A stretch of 64,000 bases of DNA from Neckera pumila (GCA_963969595.1 OZ018410.1:27718913-27782912), one strand, 5' to 3'. Positions 36,001 through 48,785 are shown, counted from the stretch's first letter. Program-made: numbers and translations. The notes: a model not told the origin generated them from the letters alone.

Positions 36001-37079
36001 ATTCGTGCACAGCGCAGCGCCTGATCCAGGGAGGGCTTCCCTTCCTTTCCCAGATGCCGGACGTTGCAATGCCAGATCCAAACTGAGCTGCATGCTTAGG
36101 CTTACTGCAACAGAAAGAAAACTGAATGAAATTATGAGTCGACAGACGGACAGCTTCTGCAAGTGCCAGTCTCCGCCCATGAGTAAGTGATCAGTTATCA
36201 CATTTTGTAACCTTAATTTCATCAATTAACACCCACAAGTAGAGAGTAGAGAGCACCCACAAGTGAAGAGCACCATTTCATAAAATCAACAATGAAGACG
36301 ATGAAGCCGGTGAGCTTGGTGTGGATCATTCCAGGTGTAATTTCAAAGGCAGAATGGGCGGAGTCAGAGCCTTGATCAGGAGTTGTGGCCCGTGAATGGA
36401 GGCAATTTGGGATATGCGATTTGAAATCGAAGAATGGAGACGATTTGGGAAATGCTACATAGCTTGAAAATTCTTTTTGAGGGCTTAGGACTTTTGACAA
36501 CCCCGAATAAGACTTTCGTATTCCGTGGCATTTCATGAATCTCTAGGTTTCTCGCACTGCCTCTTTGAGACATTGTTGCTGCAAGAGTGAAGGGCCGGAT
36601 CAATCACCAATGGCATGGCAAAGGTGTGGGAAACATCTCGTACAGAGGAGCAGTTACAGAATTCTATGGCCGGGCGAGCAGAGAGCTTCGTTGCCCTGGG
36701 GATTGATGCCATCCTTTGTCTTGGCCCGGCAGCAACGACAGAGATCGATCCATAATCGACTCCAGAGTGCGTGGGATGCAGCGAAGTATGTGACGACATT
36801 CTCCAACCTGCACTTGTATTGTTCGATTTGCAGAAATATATCTTCCTTAGGATTTGATTGTATCATGATGTTAGGAAATTGGGTTGTGCTATTGAAAATG
36901 TGCTTCCAGCAAGCTACAACATGCCTTCTAATTCAAAGCATTGAGTTGAGAGCCGACGTGTGATTTGCAATGTGGAACGGAGCTTTCCATGAACAAAACT
37001 CAACTGTGTGCAGGCGTTCTGTCGCAGGAGCAATGTGGCGAGCGTGCCGTCGTTGTTGCCGGCCCGACCCCGATACGAA
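36001..37079. other. Upstream region of the Coa1-like gene
   Basis: GC content is higher than the surroundings and several overlapping open frames exist on both strands, none with a recognised domain. A 46-codon ATG frame at 36615-36755 has plausible composition but no match I know. A good splice acceptor (CTGTGTGCAG) ends at 37013, and the frame is open from there into the Coa1-like exon, so an upstream coding exon may lie in this stretch. Confidence 0.35.
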
Positions 37080-37753
37080 ATGAGTTTCTGCCGGAAATTC
37101 ACGGCGGTGGCGGTGTTCGGAGGGATTGGAATTGGAGGCTTAACCGTCTACGACGACTATCTCATCTTCCAGCAATGTAGCAAGTCAGGGACTTTACTTG
37201 TGGCCTTCTTCATCTCTTTCTCGCTCGCTCGCATTCTCTTGCTTTCTTGTTGTGTAACCCTAATTTGTTGTGCAGGAGGGCATTGGCGAAGGCGAACTCT
37301 GATCATTCGTTAAAGACAATTCTGGGAGAGAATATTGAGCAGGGACCGTGGTACGAGGCCACTATGGCTGTGGACCATGAAGGTCACTCGGCCATGTGCC
37401 ACTTCCCTGTCTCCGGGAGCTTGGCCAGTGCCAACATCCATCTCCGAGCGGTTCGGTATGAAGGTGGAGCGCCGTAACCTAACTCTGCATTTTTCTTTCT
37501 TTAGTCTCGCCAATGTAACATTTGAGATGGCCAGACATTTTCCGAGTGCCTTGTTCTATTGAAATTTACTATTGGCATTGCATCTTTTCGGGTGGCAGAG
37601 ACGAATAGTTTCATGTCCTACTTCGTGATGCCGGGCTCCGGAGACTGGGAACTGCTGGTTCTGGAGGCTTTGATTCATCGACCCGATCAACCAAATCCAC
37701 AACGTATTGATCTATTAGGACGCGACAACTTTGCTCCAGGGTGTGCAAGATGA
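37080..37753 (+). CDS. Coa1-like small mitochondrial membrane protein (3 exons)
   Basis: Exons are 37080-37183, 37276-37463 and 37599-37753, giving 148 codons; both introns are GT-AG and the phases agree. The protein has a basic start, one membrane segment at about residues 7-28 (rich in Val, Gly and Ile), then YDDYLIFQQCSK, LAKANSDHSLKTILGE, EQGPWYEATMAV, MCHFPVSG, LRAVRYE and DWELLVLEAL. This order resembles plant proteins of the Coa1 (cytochrome c oxidase assembly) family as I remember them; Coa1 acts in the inner mitochondrial membrane during Cox1 maturation. The first ATG in frame is 37080, but the frame is open back to a splice acceptor at 37013 encoding an arginine-rich stretch, so the true start may lie in an upstream exon supplying a transit peptide. 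A related family with the same shape is Tim21. Confidence 0.6.
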
Positions 37754-38194
37754 TCTCCAGGTGCTGTAATTTCCAGACTGCTATGTTAAGATTAAAGATG
37801 GCCTTGAAGGATGTGTATGCTAAAAACCTGTTCCTTGGATTTATCTCGATTGTATTACTCAAATTTTCGATATATTGGCGTTGTCACATTCTAAGCTCGA
37901 GCGCGGTAGCCACACTAATGGTGGCAGCACCAACCAGGGACTGCAGTAGATCGGAAAGAGCGCACAGATTAGGTCACCATCATGTGATTGAGAAACTTTT
38001 CTCAGTAGAAAGTAAAGGCTGCTCTCGTACCCTCAGTTAGATCAAAGAAAGAATGCCGATCACGATCTTTTACAAATCTATGTCAGTATGTAATGCTGAA
38101 AAGAAGAAGGTTGGAAGAATCACCAAGTCTTAGTACAATGGCATCTGAATGCAAGAATGCTCAAAGACTGGCAACAAGCTTCAGTGTTCCATGC
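37754..38194. other. Likely 3' untranslated region and spacer
   Basis: The stretch after the Coa1-like stop contains a plus-strand open frame of about 99 codons with no domain; I read it as 3' untranslated sequence. No polyadenylation site is obvious. Confidence 0.35.
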
Positions 38195-38542
38195 TTAGGC
38201 AAACGCAATCAGTCGCAACTCGCTCCCAAGCTTTTTCTTCGAGCTTCCTTGTTTTGCTGAACGAATTGCATCTTTCTCGATGAGTCCAGTTTCATTACAT
38301 TTATTGGATGCTCGACTCTCCTCTAATTCCGATTTGGAAGTGTACATCACTTCTCTCTGAAATTCGGACGATCTCTCATTCATTTTCCAAATGCACGTTT
38401 CCTGTCCAGGTACTCTCACAGACACGGAAATTTCTCCAACAAATGATTTGAAAGATGGCCTGGATTCAACGGCAGAAGCAGAACTCGGAGGCTTTTCGCT
38501 CATTTTCCACGAGGCAGGAGGAGCTTCGGAAGGGATCCCCAT
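38195..38542 (-). CDS. Uncharacterised Ser/Glu/Lys-rich frame, possible terminal exon
   Basis: This is an ATG-to-stop frame of 115 residues, rich in Ser, Glu and Lys, with a SAKQGSSKKK basic patch near its end. I recognise no domain. It lies between the Coa1-like gene and a small TA-type element. A second minus-strand frame (38500-38745) overlaps its start in another phase, and a plus-strand frame (38391-38753) overlaps on the opposite strand, so the coding strand is uncertain. It may be a real terminal exon, a gene remnant or chance. Confidence 0.2.
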   Translation of the reverse strand: MGIPSEAPPASWKMSEKPPSSASAVESRPSFKSFVGEISVSVRVPGQETCIWKMNERSSEFQREVMYTSKSELEESRASNKCNETGLIEKDAIRSAKQGSSKKKLGSELRLIAFA

Positions 38543-38752
38543 TCACCATCTGCTTCTAGAAGTATGGCGGCCGCCGTGGAAGTCAAGATTTGTGGAACAT
38601 TCGAGGTGCTGGCCGGACGAGTCTCACAGAGAGTCAAGACTTTTGACTGATAATTCAAATGTTTTGTTGTTGAATTTGCGGAGAAGAACCTCACTCTGTC
38701 AGAGACTGTCACTATGTTCACTTCATCCTCGTGCCAGCGCCACACTAACTTA

Positions 38753-38880
38753 AAGGTAAGTTCCCACTTGGTGTTAAAAGAGTGTTGGTACTGAGGGTCT
38801 TAGGAACGAATTTAGACCTACATGTGGACCGGATTCACATTGCAAACATCATCCCTAACACCAAGAAGCGAACATACCTT
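38753..38880. mobile_element. Short TA-type MITE, 128 bp
   Basis: TA flanks both ends (38751-38752 and 38881-38882). The left end AAGGTAAGTTCCCACTTGG and the right end read back as AAAGGTATGTTCGCTTCTTG form the inverted repeat. The body matches 15922-16039 in reverse complement (ATTCACATTGCAAACATCA). Confidence 0.75.
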
Positions 38881-38882
38881 TA

Positions 38883-39940
38883 GCTATAGAGACGGTTTAG
38901 AGCACATGAAGTCAAATGTATTTTTGTAGAATGGAGAGAGAAAAGCTGTGCTCAACGTTACATATGGTGTTTGACGGAACACAGCCTCTCCACCATTCAA
39001 GGAACGTGTACATTTGCAAGATTTGTTGTGCCCTGTGCAACATGATTTTGTCTGGAGTTTCTGTCTTCTAGCTTATATCTAATGAGGTCCATTTTGGTTG
39101 TCCAAACTGCAAATCCGAAATTTCTTCTATCTATTTCTGTAAATATTTGGATGTGCTACCAATGGTAATACTCTCAAGTTCTAATTCCATGATATGAATC
39201 ATTTAAATGTTATTCCCTTTGTTGTGATACATTGATGATGCTCCCTTGTGTCTGCACACACAAGTATAGGTTTCTAAAGTAAACCAAAATTTCCAACTCA
39301 TCTGTGTACTGTAAAGGAGGGCTGTTATTTATGCTACTGTCTCACGAGATATTTTTTTTGTCCACATACAATTTGATTAGACCTGTTTGTTGTTTTTTGT
39401 CCAGACAATTTGATTAGTTGTTACCAGTCCAGTGACAATTCTCAGCTTGATACTGTAAAACCTCGCCTGCAACGACTCTATACATTCAGTTACAAGAGGT
39501 CAGAACTTGATAAATTACTGTAAGATCACCCGTTTGCTTGGAGCCCTTCAAAGACACAAGCCAAAGTTGTCAGTGAAATTTATGCTCTGTTATGATGCCC
39601 AGTGCCTGACTGCACGAGACCTCCCAATTTTTTATTATTTTATTTTTTGTTTGAAACACATGGACCCAGACCTCCAAATTTCAGCGCCCTTGACTGAAGC
39701 CTGAGGTTACCCCAGAGGCCCAGAGGCCCAGAGTGATACCCAAGTAGTCAGGAAAGTAATGTGCAGTAACAGCAATGACTTAGACTACCCCTGTTGCTGG
39801 CCCAATCATTTGAGCAGAAAACCCACAATAAATTCTTCCTTCCAGCCGATACCGGTAGTCTTTGTCATTATGCCATTGATATGAGACCTTGAATAAACTC
39901 ACTCATAATTATCTGTAAACCCCATAGAGTAGTGATTTTT
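38883..39940. other. Intergenic, nothing recognised
   Basis: No gene is supported. A triplet of CCCAGAGG units lies at about 39712-39731. Confidence 0.4.
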
Positions 39941-40874
39941 TTAACCCTACAGGTAGAGACTATGTTTTCACCAAAAACGCTCCAAAACTCTGCCATTTCT
40001 AATACAAACACCAAAGTGTAGGAAAAAAACATTTTTGGACACATATAACCGTAAGATCTTGTATTAAGCTAGTTCGAGAAGACGTATGAAAAAATTCAGA
40101 ATTTTCCACCATGTAGATTAGAAGATATTAGCGTTTGAATTGACAAAACCCCTATTTTTGGCCTGCAAAAAATCGGACAGCTGCACTTCACAAGGTCGCA
40201 TTTGTATGAAAAAAGGTCCAAAATGGTGGTTACTCCTTGGATTCATTCTTCAAAACAAGTTGGATACATGCTTGAAAACTTTCAGATCATTTGGAATTGT
40301 ACAATATATAGGAAAAAAATAGTAAGTAGAAAGAAGTGGAGAATGATTCAAAACACTAAATTGTTAAGAATTTAATTTTAGACTTGAAAAATGCCAGTCC
40401 CGATGGTTGTAATGTTGTAATAAACAATCTACATCCTCTCTATTTTTTTTTTTTTCACAAAATATTAGAAATTGAGTTAAATAAAGGGATCCAAAGTTTA
40501 TTTTAGGGTAGGGAATCTATAATTGCCCGCAGACTAGAACACCTCATAATTTTAATCTCATAACTTAAAATGGAATGATTGAATGCGTTTTACGTATAAA
40601 TAAATTTGGAAAACCAATTTCAAATTTTTATTTTTTTAAAAAGGGTTTTTAAAAAAAAAATTGAATTGCCCGCCGATAGTTGAAAATGACATATCCTCTG
40701 ATAAATTTTTAACCATGTAGTCAAAAGTTCTGAAAATTGTTAAGCCTTAAAGTTATTCCTTGGGCACATGTTGTATGAAAGTTTCAAAGAAAATAAAATA
40801 ATTTTTTTGTTTGTAGTGAGCTGCCCAAAATCACTATGTTGCTAAAAAACACCATTTGGTCTTTTAGGGGTCAA
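39941..40874. mobile_element. Family 1 TTAA element, subfamily b
   Basis: The left end is TTAACCCTACAGGTAGAGAC; the right end is GGTCTTTTAGGGG followed by TCAA, a one-base decay of TTAA. The right third is the reverse complement of the left third of the 26071 copy. The length, about 930 bp, matches the family. Confidence 0.75.
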
Positions 40875-41379
40875 GGCATTTAAATTCCTAACAGCACCAA
40901 AATTGATTGGGGAGCACCATGCTTCAAGGAAAAGTTTGAAGATCAATTGGATGATGATGCCAAATTGTTCCAATTTTGAAAATAATTTGGATGTAATTGC
41001 CAATTTTTAAATGAAATTAATTCAAATATGTAGATGAAAAGATAGTTTTATCCAAAATATAGATGAATATTATATTTTTGGCTACACCATTTTATTGTAT
41101 TTTGCCATTTTAGCACTTTTCCTAAAACCAAAAGGAAAACCCTGCTATTATAGAATTTTGACCAGGGCTTTTTTTTAACTTTTTGAAAAAGTTAATTGGA
41201 ATGGTGATCATTTAAAATTTAGTGAAGCATTGTATTTCTACATTCATTCATCTTTTGGACCAAAAACACTTTTCAATTATATCCACGTCCTTTTTTCTAA
41301 ACCCAATTTGGCAACTTCATCCACTTCTAAAATAAAAATGGAAAATTTCTAGCTAAAAAAGACTACTTTTAATTGGCAA
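40875..41379. other. AT-rich DNA, nothing recognised
   Basis: No gene is seen between the TTAA element and the LINE. Confidence 0.4.
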
Positions 41380-44300
41380 AAAGTAGAAACTTCTTTTTTT
41401 TTTTTTTTTTTTTTTTACACAAATAAAGGAAACCCTTTACTACAAGAAATAAAATACAAATCCCAGCCGCAAGCGGCCTAGGACAGAGAGAAACAAGCGA
41501 AGAAAACAGAGAAAAGAGCAAACAAAAACAAACAAAGAGGGCGCATGAAGCCTAAGGAGGACGGAAAACAAAATCGGCTCTGGGGCTGGAGAAAGTCCAC
41601 CGAGGAGTGCCATCAATCATCACAGCTACAACTCCATTTCGACACCGGCGTTGTTCAAACCTGGTCCTAATTTCCTCCTCAAGATCTGGTTGCTTGGTCA
41701 TTTTCCAATGAGTTAGAAAAGATCCCTTGTTTCCAAATTAGAGGTTGCCATGGCCCTCGGGCATCCTTCGACGTGATCAAGGTGTTGAGGATATGGACCT
41801 TCTATTGCCACACTTGCTGGGATGTAGGGCATTCCCAAAATCTATGCACAACGGATTCTTGGGTGTGTCTTGAGCACATTGGGCATCCTATATCGATTCC
41901 CTGTTGGATTCTTCTGTGCCATTCATTGACTACCATTGCTCTATGCCAAACGAGCCACAAAAGTGCCGCCTCTTTGGGGGCACAGAATTTTGTCCACATA
42001 GATTGCCAACGCAGCTTGTGCGAGAGTAGGAGAATCCCTTGCCATTTCCGTTTGATGATGTTGGAAATGACATGTTTCTCACGAAGCAATTCCATGCCTC
42101 GTTTGGCGCTAAAGTAGAGAAATGGGACCAATCCCTAGCTTGTAGGCCACTGGAGCTTGTGAAGGTCCCAGTCAAGCCAATCCACACGTCCAAAGAAAAG
42201 CAGAGTGGGTGATTTTGATGAGCCGCAAATAATGTTGGAAACTTAAACCCTATGAAAGGAACCACAACAGCCTACAGATTTGATCGCTGGAGCTGGGGCG
42301 CCTGGGTGATGGTCCACCACGATGCCTGATGATGGCAGGACGGCTTGAAGGTGAGTATCCCTTGGAAGGGAGGTGGGCTGCTGATGGAGATTCAAAGTTC
42401 AGGACTAGATTGGAGAATTACCTTTGGGAAAGCATTGTCATTACGATTGAAGCAGCTCAGCCACTCGTTGTCTTTGGGCGGGGGGGGGGGGGGGGGGGTA
42501 CACAGGGGAAAGGAGGGTCCCCCATAAGCTTTGGAGGGACACGATGGAGGCATCCCAAGCTCCTCCTTCCTTGGGTAGCAACCCGAATTGTGCAAAAGCT
42601 TCATCCTTAAAAAGAAGTCTGGAACCCGTCCAGGCATCACCAATCTTGCTCAACCTACCTTTGTGAAGCTTAGCAGTATGTTTCTGAAAGAAGCCTAGAC
42701 CGATTTGAAAGGACGTGAAGGACCACCAGAAAGACTAGCTTAGTAGTTCCTCGGGAAATGTGGGAAGGCAATGAATCATCGAGCTAGCTAATTTCCTCCA
42801 AGCTTTGCAGGCACGATTCCATGTCTCAAAGCTCTATTTCACTTGGAACTTTGGCAGGGTAAAGTAATCAAGGCTTGGAGCCCAATTTACCTCCGCTATA
42901 AGGTTGGAATTGGGATAACCCTAACCTTACAAGAACATGAAGGTTGGAGTTATTGGGTTTACAAGCATTAGGAATCCAATTCGCCATAAGAGCCACTAGA
43001 GCATCCATTGGGTTTATGAGTCGTAATCCTCCGTTTGATTTGCTCCAACAACACTGGCCCTGGATTGGTGCAATGACCAAAACCACATGTTATTTTAGAT
43101 TGCACTTTTGCATTTAGCTACTCTTGCAACAGTCCCGGTCCAGATGGCAATGAAAAAGAAAAGTGTGGAAATGAGCACGTAATTGACCACGATTGTGCGA
43201 TCGGCGGTGTTTATCTTGGCGGTGCACCAAAATTCTAGCTTCTTGTGTATCTCGTTGAGCAGGAAGGAATCCACATTGCTTGAGCTCAAGTCAAGGCCAA
43301 AGATGGAGCCTAGAAGCTTGCTAACGTCTCTTTTCTTGGCCAAAGAATCTTCAGCTGGTCGGTCCATTGTGGTCATTCAAAACCATCAAGTGACCACCAA
43401 TTACCACAGGATTTGTCCCAATTCATAACCAAACCATATCCCAGACAGAAAGTGTCCAAAGTATAAATTACGTTTCAAATAACATTATCCTCTCCGAATA
43501 GGGTCATAGAGGTGTCGTCTGCATACTGGGCCAAAGTCTATTGTCTGTCCTCCACAGGGAGCTTAATCCCTTTTATTGTCCCATCTGAGACTCCAAGTTT
43601 AACCATGGAGTTTAAGACTTCAGAGACAATAAAGAATAGATTTGGGGCTAAGGGGCACCTTTGACGGATACCCCTCTGAATTTGAAAGATGGAGAGTATG
43701 CTTTGTTGACCTTGACTGCAGCTTGAGCATTCTGAAAGAGCAGTTTCACCATCAATATAAACTCAGGAGGGAAGCCCATAGCCGCCATGGTCCGAAACAA
43801 AAAATCCAAATCAACCATATCAAAAGCTTTACTAAAGTCAAGCTTTAGGAAAATAATTGGTTGCCTTGAGTGAATTGCCCAGTCGAGAGTCTCATGAGTT
43901 AGTAGAATATTGTCAAGGAGAAACCTCAAGGGCAAAAACTCAGACTAATCCGGGGAAATAATTTTCATAAGATTAGGTATTTGAAGCCTGAAGGGCTTTG
44001 GCAAAGATTTTGTAGAAAACATTCAGCAATGTTATCGGACGCCTGTTAGATAGCTTCCCACATTCTCCTCCTTTGTGAAGCAAGGTGATAAGTCCGCTAG
44101 TGACACCAGGAGGCATAGTATTGGAGAGGATTGCACTAGAGATCATCATAAAATAGTCATCCTTTATGACTTCCCAATATTTCTTAAAGAAGGCTATAAT
44201 AACACCGTCAAGGCCAGGCGCCTTGTCTTCATCCATGCCCTTCAGTGCTTCCTCCAACTCGCTTAGGCAAAGAGGATGTTTCAAAAGGTTTTGCAAAACC

Positions 44301-44768
44301 TCAAGTACACAACCAAAGACTCCACGGAGGCAAAAATTCTCAGCCCCTTTAGAGCAGGGGAGGTAGGTTTGGCAATATACAACTTTGAGTAAAAATTCTC
44401 CAATTGGGATTGGTTAGAATGCAAGGGCCCTCTAGCGTCTTCCAACTCCATAATCCAAAAGCCACCTCCACGATCTTTGTGAGCGTGGAAAAACTCCTTG
44501 GAGCATGCGTTGCCGACCTTCTTCCATCACAACATGTTTCGGATCTTCATACCTTCCACATGATGTTTTTTTACCTCACTTAGCTTCTCACCAAGGTCAC
44601 TGAGGTGGTTTTGCCATTCGCCATTGGAGGGGTCACTATGAAGGCTTTACACAGCCTCCGCAAGTTGATTGTGCAGGTGAGATTCCTCCACCCTTTGGGA
44701 TTTTGCAGCTCTGACACAATACTCTTTGTAGTATTTCTACTGTGAATTTTTTATCAAAGTAGAAACTT
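41380..44768 (-). mobile_element. LINE retrotransposon, 5'-truncated, 13-bp target duplication
   Basis: The insertion (41393-44755) is flanked by perfect 13-bp copies of aaagtagaaactt at 41380-41392 and 44756-44768, and has a poly(A) tail read as a T run at about 41394-41416. On the minus strand, fragments in order are: an RT start near 44290 with a KAPGLDG motif, a second RT block near 43860 (LDFSKAFDMVD), the catalytic YADD at 43514-43525, thumb and connection fragments to about 42870, and a C-terminal zinc-knuckle of zf-RVT type (CPMCSRHTQESVVHRFWECP) near 41830-41890. Several frameshifts and stops separate the blocks. No endonuclease domain is present, so the copy is truncated at its 5' end. 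It is a plant L1-type element and not functional. Confidence 0.9.
42480..42498 (+). repeat. 19-base G homopolymer in the LINE
   Basis: An uninterrupted run of G lies inside the decayed LINE. Such a run is prone to length error in sequencing. Confidence 0.85.
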
Positions 44769-46807
44769 ATTTTGAAATGGTACAGCCTAAGGCCACGGTG
44801 TCCCCGAAAAGGATTGCTTCCAAAGGCCTTCTAAAGTGACCCCTCCAAGACATGAAAGTTTGGAGTTCTTTTAGGCATACTCAAGATACATAGTATCATA
44901 ATTAATAGTAGTATCTTGAGAATATATTCTCAAGCATTTTTGCAAATGAATTTACAAAATCTTAAATATTCAATTGCAAAGACTAGAGTTATTCATAAGT
45001 TTAATACCAAGAAAAATAACATTGTAAAAAATTGTGATAGCTAAGCAATAAATCTCATGCAATTTAATTTGCAATAATTTAAAGTTTTGAAAATAGATTT
45101 TCATAATTAGGATTGTAATACATCAAGATTGTGGCAAATTTTTGTAATCATGATTTATCAAGGTATGATTCCATCTACGTAAATTGCAATATTAAGTAAT
45201 TATTACCATTAATTTTTAACTTGTCATGCATAAAAAAAATATATATGAAAAATTATAGAATGTTTTATTTCAAAAAACTTGCAATTGGATGAGAAACCAG
45301 TCCTAGAAAACTTTTTAATTCCTTAAATTTTTTTCCTTTGGCTCTTTAAGGGGCTCTTTGGGAAACAAAATTTTGACACAAGATTTAAGTGCTATGTAAC
45401 TCATTCTTGAACATGTCAAGCAACAATTAGATGTCTACACATCTAGTAATGTGATATTTATTTGATAATATATGGTGAAGAACATTTATCAAGATTTGAA
45501 ATGGACAAATTCACTAGAATTGTTGCAAAAAACACTCGTCACTTTTGTGCCAAATGGAATACAATATGGCATACAAATAGTTCTAAGAAAAATTAAATGG
45601 AAAACCAAATAGAAGATGGAAAATTCTATTACCCAAAAAGAGATACAAAAAAAAGGATATGCAGTACAATAATTATTTAGCCCTCACAGTTACAAATATT
45701 GTGACTTTGGCAAATTTGTACAGCTCCTACTAAGTGGATGAATCAATGTAAAGAAGAAGTGTTGAAAAAATTCAAGCTCTAAAAGCTTCTTCTAACATAG
45801 TATTACATATTATTGTTCAATTTATCCATTGCAAATATTTTAAGTTGTGGACACTTTCAAAGCCTTTGCAAATAAATCAACTTGTCATTGACAAGCATAT
45901 AGAAATTTCAAGTTTTTTGGGTGTAACATTTTACCAATTTCATCATAGCTGGGGTTGAGGATATATCATTTTCTATTTATTTCAATAAATATAATCCAAA
46001 TTGAAACCAATATAGTTTTAAAATAACATAAATATGTATCTCCATCTTGTACTTAATTGCCACTAGTGTATTCTTTTTCTTGACAAATTTATTGCCAAAA
46101 GACCAACTTGATCTAAACATCAATAACAAGGATATAGAAATTTCCAAAATCTTTTCTGTAGTATTTTGCCAATTCTATTTATGCCAAAGCCAGCATTTTG
46201 CCAAATCGTTCTCATTACATTAATTCAATGAATCAATATATTCAAAAATAGCATAAAAAAATATTACTAGCTCCACCTTACATTAATCACCATATGAGTA
46301 ATAAGTAAAAATTCCAAACATTATGTTGGAAGATGGATCTTAGTCCCTACCATTGCTGGCCATGTGGCGGTTGTATTTTACATGGTTACTTATTATTTGC
46401 AATTGAAATCATGATGTGATTTGCATCCAAAATAAAAACAATTAAGGTAGAAGGTGCTAATTCTATACATGTTCTAAAAATTGCCCCTATAATTAGACCA
46501 TAAGTTGTTACTATAGCAGTGTGAAATAGTCCTTGTAGGAATGTAGAATTGATGTCTAATGGTATTGGGCCATTCAGTTTTTGGACCATTCACAAAGAAC
46601 ATATGATTGCAGTGGTAGCAATAATAAAGTTTCTATATTTCATTCATTTTCAAGTAAAATCTTGTGAGGATCTATTTTACAACATTATGAGTTCATTTTT
46701 AGATTTCCTAGCGCTATTTCTAGAGGTAGATTGGGTTTGAAATTATGAATGTAGAAGCAACATTTACCAAAGTATGGGATATAATTGTAATAAGCTAGGT
46801 TGGCGGC
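44769..46807. other. AT-rich DNA with a possible orphan family 4 end
   Basis: The phrase ATTGTTGCAAAAAACACTCG near 45519 resembles a family 4 left end, but I find no partner within 1 kb. No gene is supported. Confidence 0.4.
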
Positions 46808-47724
46808 TTAACCACTGAAGTCCCAAGGCCATTTTTCTGTCAAAAACCACTCAAAACTATCATTTTTGCTACATTCACCGAAGAAAACAATTTTTTTTTT
46901 TTAGAATCCAACCATAGGAGATCTTGTAATTAACTTGTCTAAGACCATGTGGTAAAAATTTCATGAAGTTTGACCATATAGATTGGAAGATATTAGTATT
47001 CAAAGTTGAAAAAGAAAGTTTTTTTGAACATTGGCCTGCAATTTCAGATGACTTTGATCATCATTTGTGGAATTTTTTTGCACTACAGACTTTGAATTTA
47101 AAATTTTTTATTTTGAAGAATTGAATTGAAAGTCTAGGAATGTTTTTCAAAAAACACACACTTGATTTTATTCTTTGAAAAATTGTTAAGTAGAAATGGG
47201 TCCAAGATTGAAAAAAAACACTAAATCGTTAATAGCTCTAAGGTGGGATTGAAACATAATAATATCAATGGTGAGTTTGTTTTAGCAAGAAAACACAACC
47301 TTGTCAAATCTTTTTTTTTGAAAAATTGTGAAAATTGCATTTAAAAATGAATCTTACAAGTTATTTTTTCATGAAGATGCTTAGATTGCCCAAAAAAACA
47401 AGTTTGTCCTTAACTTTCTCATTATTAGTCCAAATAGAATGAATCAAAGCTTTACATGTAGACAGAAATATAATATTTAAAAATGATTTAATTTGACTTT
47501 TTGCAATTGTTTTTGTGCTGCCCGCCAAGTTTAGTTCTAGGCTTTTTGTAGTATAACTTTTGCTCCCAGTCACCAATAGAAATAAAAATTATATTCCCAC
47601 ATAGCTAATCAATTTTTCTATCTTTCGAAAAAGTTTTTAAGAGTTTCATAAAAAATTGAGGTCACAGGAACCTGTCCAAAATCCAATTTGTCCCCCAAGG
47701 GGACAAAGGGACTTTAAGGGTTAA
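46808..47724. mobile_element. Family 1 TTAA element, 917 bp
   Basis: TTAA copies at 46808-46811 and 47721-47724 flank the element. The ends read CCACTGAAGTCCCAAGG and, read back from the right, CCCTTAAAGTCCCTTTG. The interior matches other copies (CCAAATAGAATGAATCAAAGC, AAATTGCATTTAAAAATGA). The left flank TAGGTTGGCGGC resembles a family 2 end, as at the 6000 copy. Confidence 0.7.
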
Positions 47725-48785
47725 TGTGGTTGATCAATCCAAATCTTGGCATTAACATTGCAAAAACCATATTATTTAGGACTCAACCTTTGGGGCTCAA
47801 AATTGAAGATCCTTCAAAAACTAAGCCAATGCATTCAACAATTCCATGAATGACAAAATGCTTAGTACTTCCAGTTCTTTTAAAATCTTTTTAAAGGGCC
47901 TGAAATTTGATTAAAAGAGGACAAATCTGCAATCGACAATGAAGGAAAGTTTAGGTCTAGATTGTGTAAGTGAACAACCACATTTGTCCATGACAGCATC
48001 TTTAGAGCTACAACACTAGCAAAGAGGATTATATTGCAAGATGAAAACAATGAAGAAGGAGATTATTTTGATTGGGCACAAAAAATAGGAGGTGGCGAGC
48101 TCTACAAGAGTCTACTGAAGGAGAAAACTCAATTGCCAACAACAACAAATTAACAATATGAAGATAACTTAGCCCAAAAAGAACCAATTTTTATTGAAGA
48201 AAATCAGAGAGTCCCAATTTAGAGATTAGTTTTACAATTTAACACGCTTTTGTATAGCTACAACACTCCAAAAGTGACATATGAATGAAGCAAGCTTGTA
48301 ATAGACACTCTACAATACTACCTTACAAAAAACATGAGTACCTGAAGCAGGCAAAGTACTAACCTTGTTTTTGATCAAATTAGATTTTTTTTTTTTTAAA
48401 TTGACTATACCGAGGGAAAATTGATTATTGAAAAGCAAATAAGCATGGCAAGGCAATATAATCATGCAATTTTTGTGAAGAACATGATTCATCAAGAAGT
48501 CCCTATTTCTAGAATCAAAATTACTAACAATTCAATTTACCAAACTCAAAGCTTTCTCATAGACTCCTTCCATGTGCAGCTATTTGTAACCTTGAGGAGA
48601 AAATCTAATAATTGATTTGCCTTCAATTAGTGAATCTATAATGCAGAGTTTATAATAGATATGAGTCTCTTTCAAAAGATTGCAATTCAAATTGCCTACA
48701 AATTATTCATAATTCGGCAGTCATTACAAAAAAAGTTCACATGAACAATCACCTTTAGCATCAAAGGTAAAGCTCATATCCTAAT
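47725..48785. other. AT-rich DNA, nothing recognised
   Basis: No gene or 5' LTR is recognised ahead of the Ty3/gypsy remnant. Confidence 0.4.

Noticed and set aside
37741..38040. A 99-codon plus-strand frame after the Coa1-like stop
   Set aside because: No domain is recognised and it directly follows the gene, so it is more likely 3' untranslated sequence.
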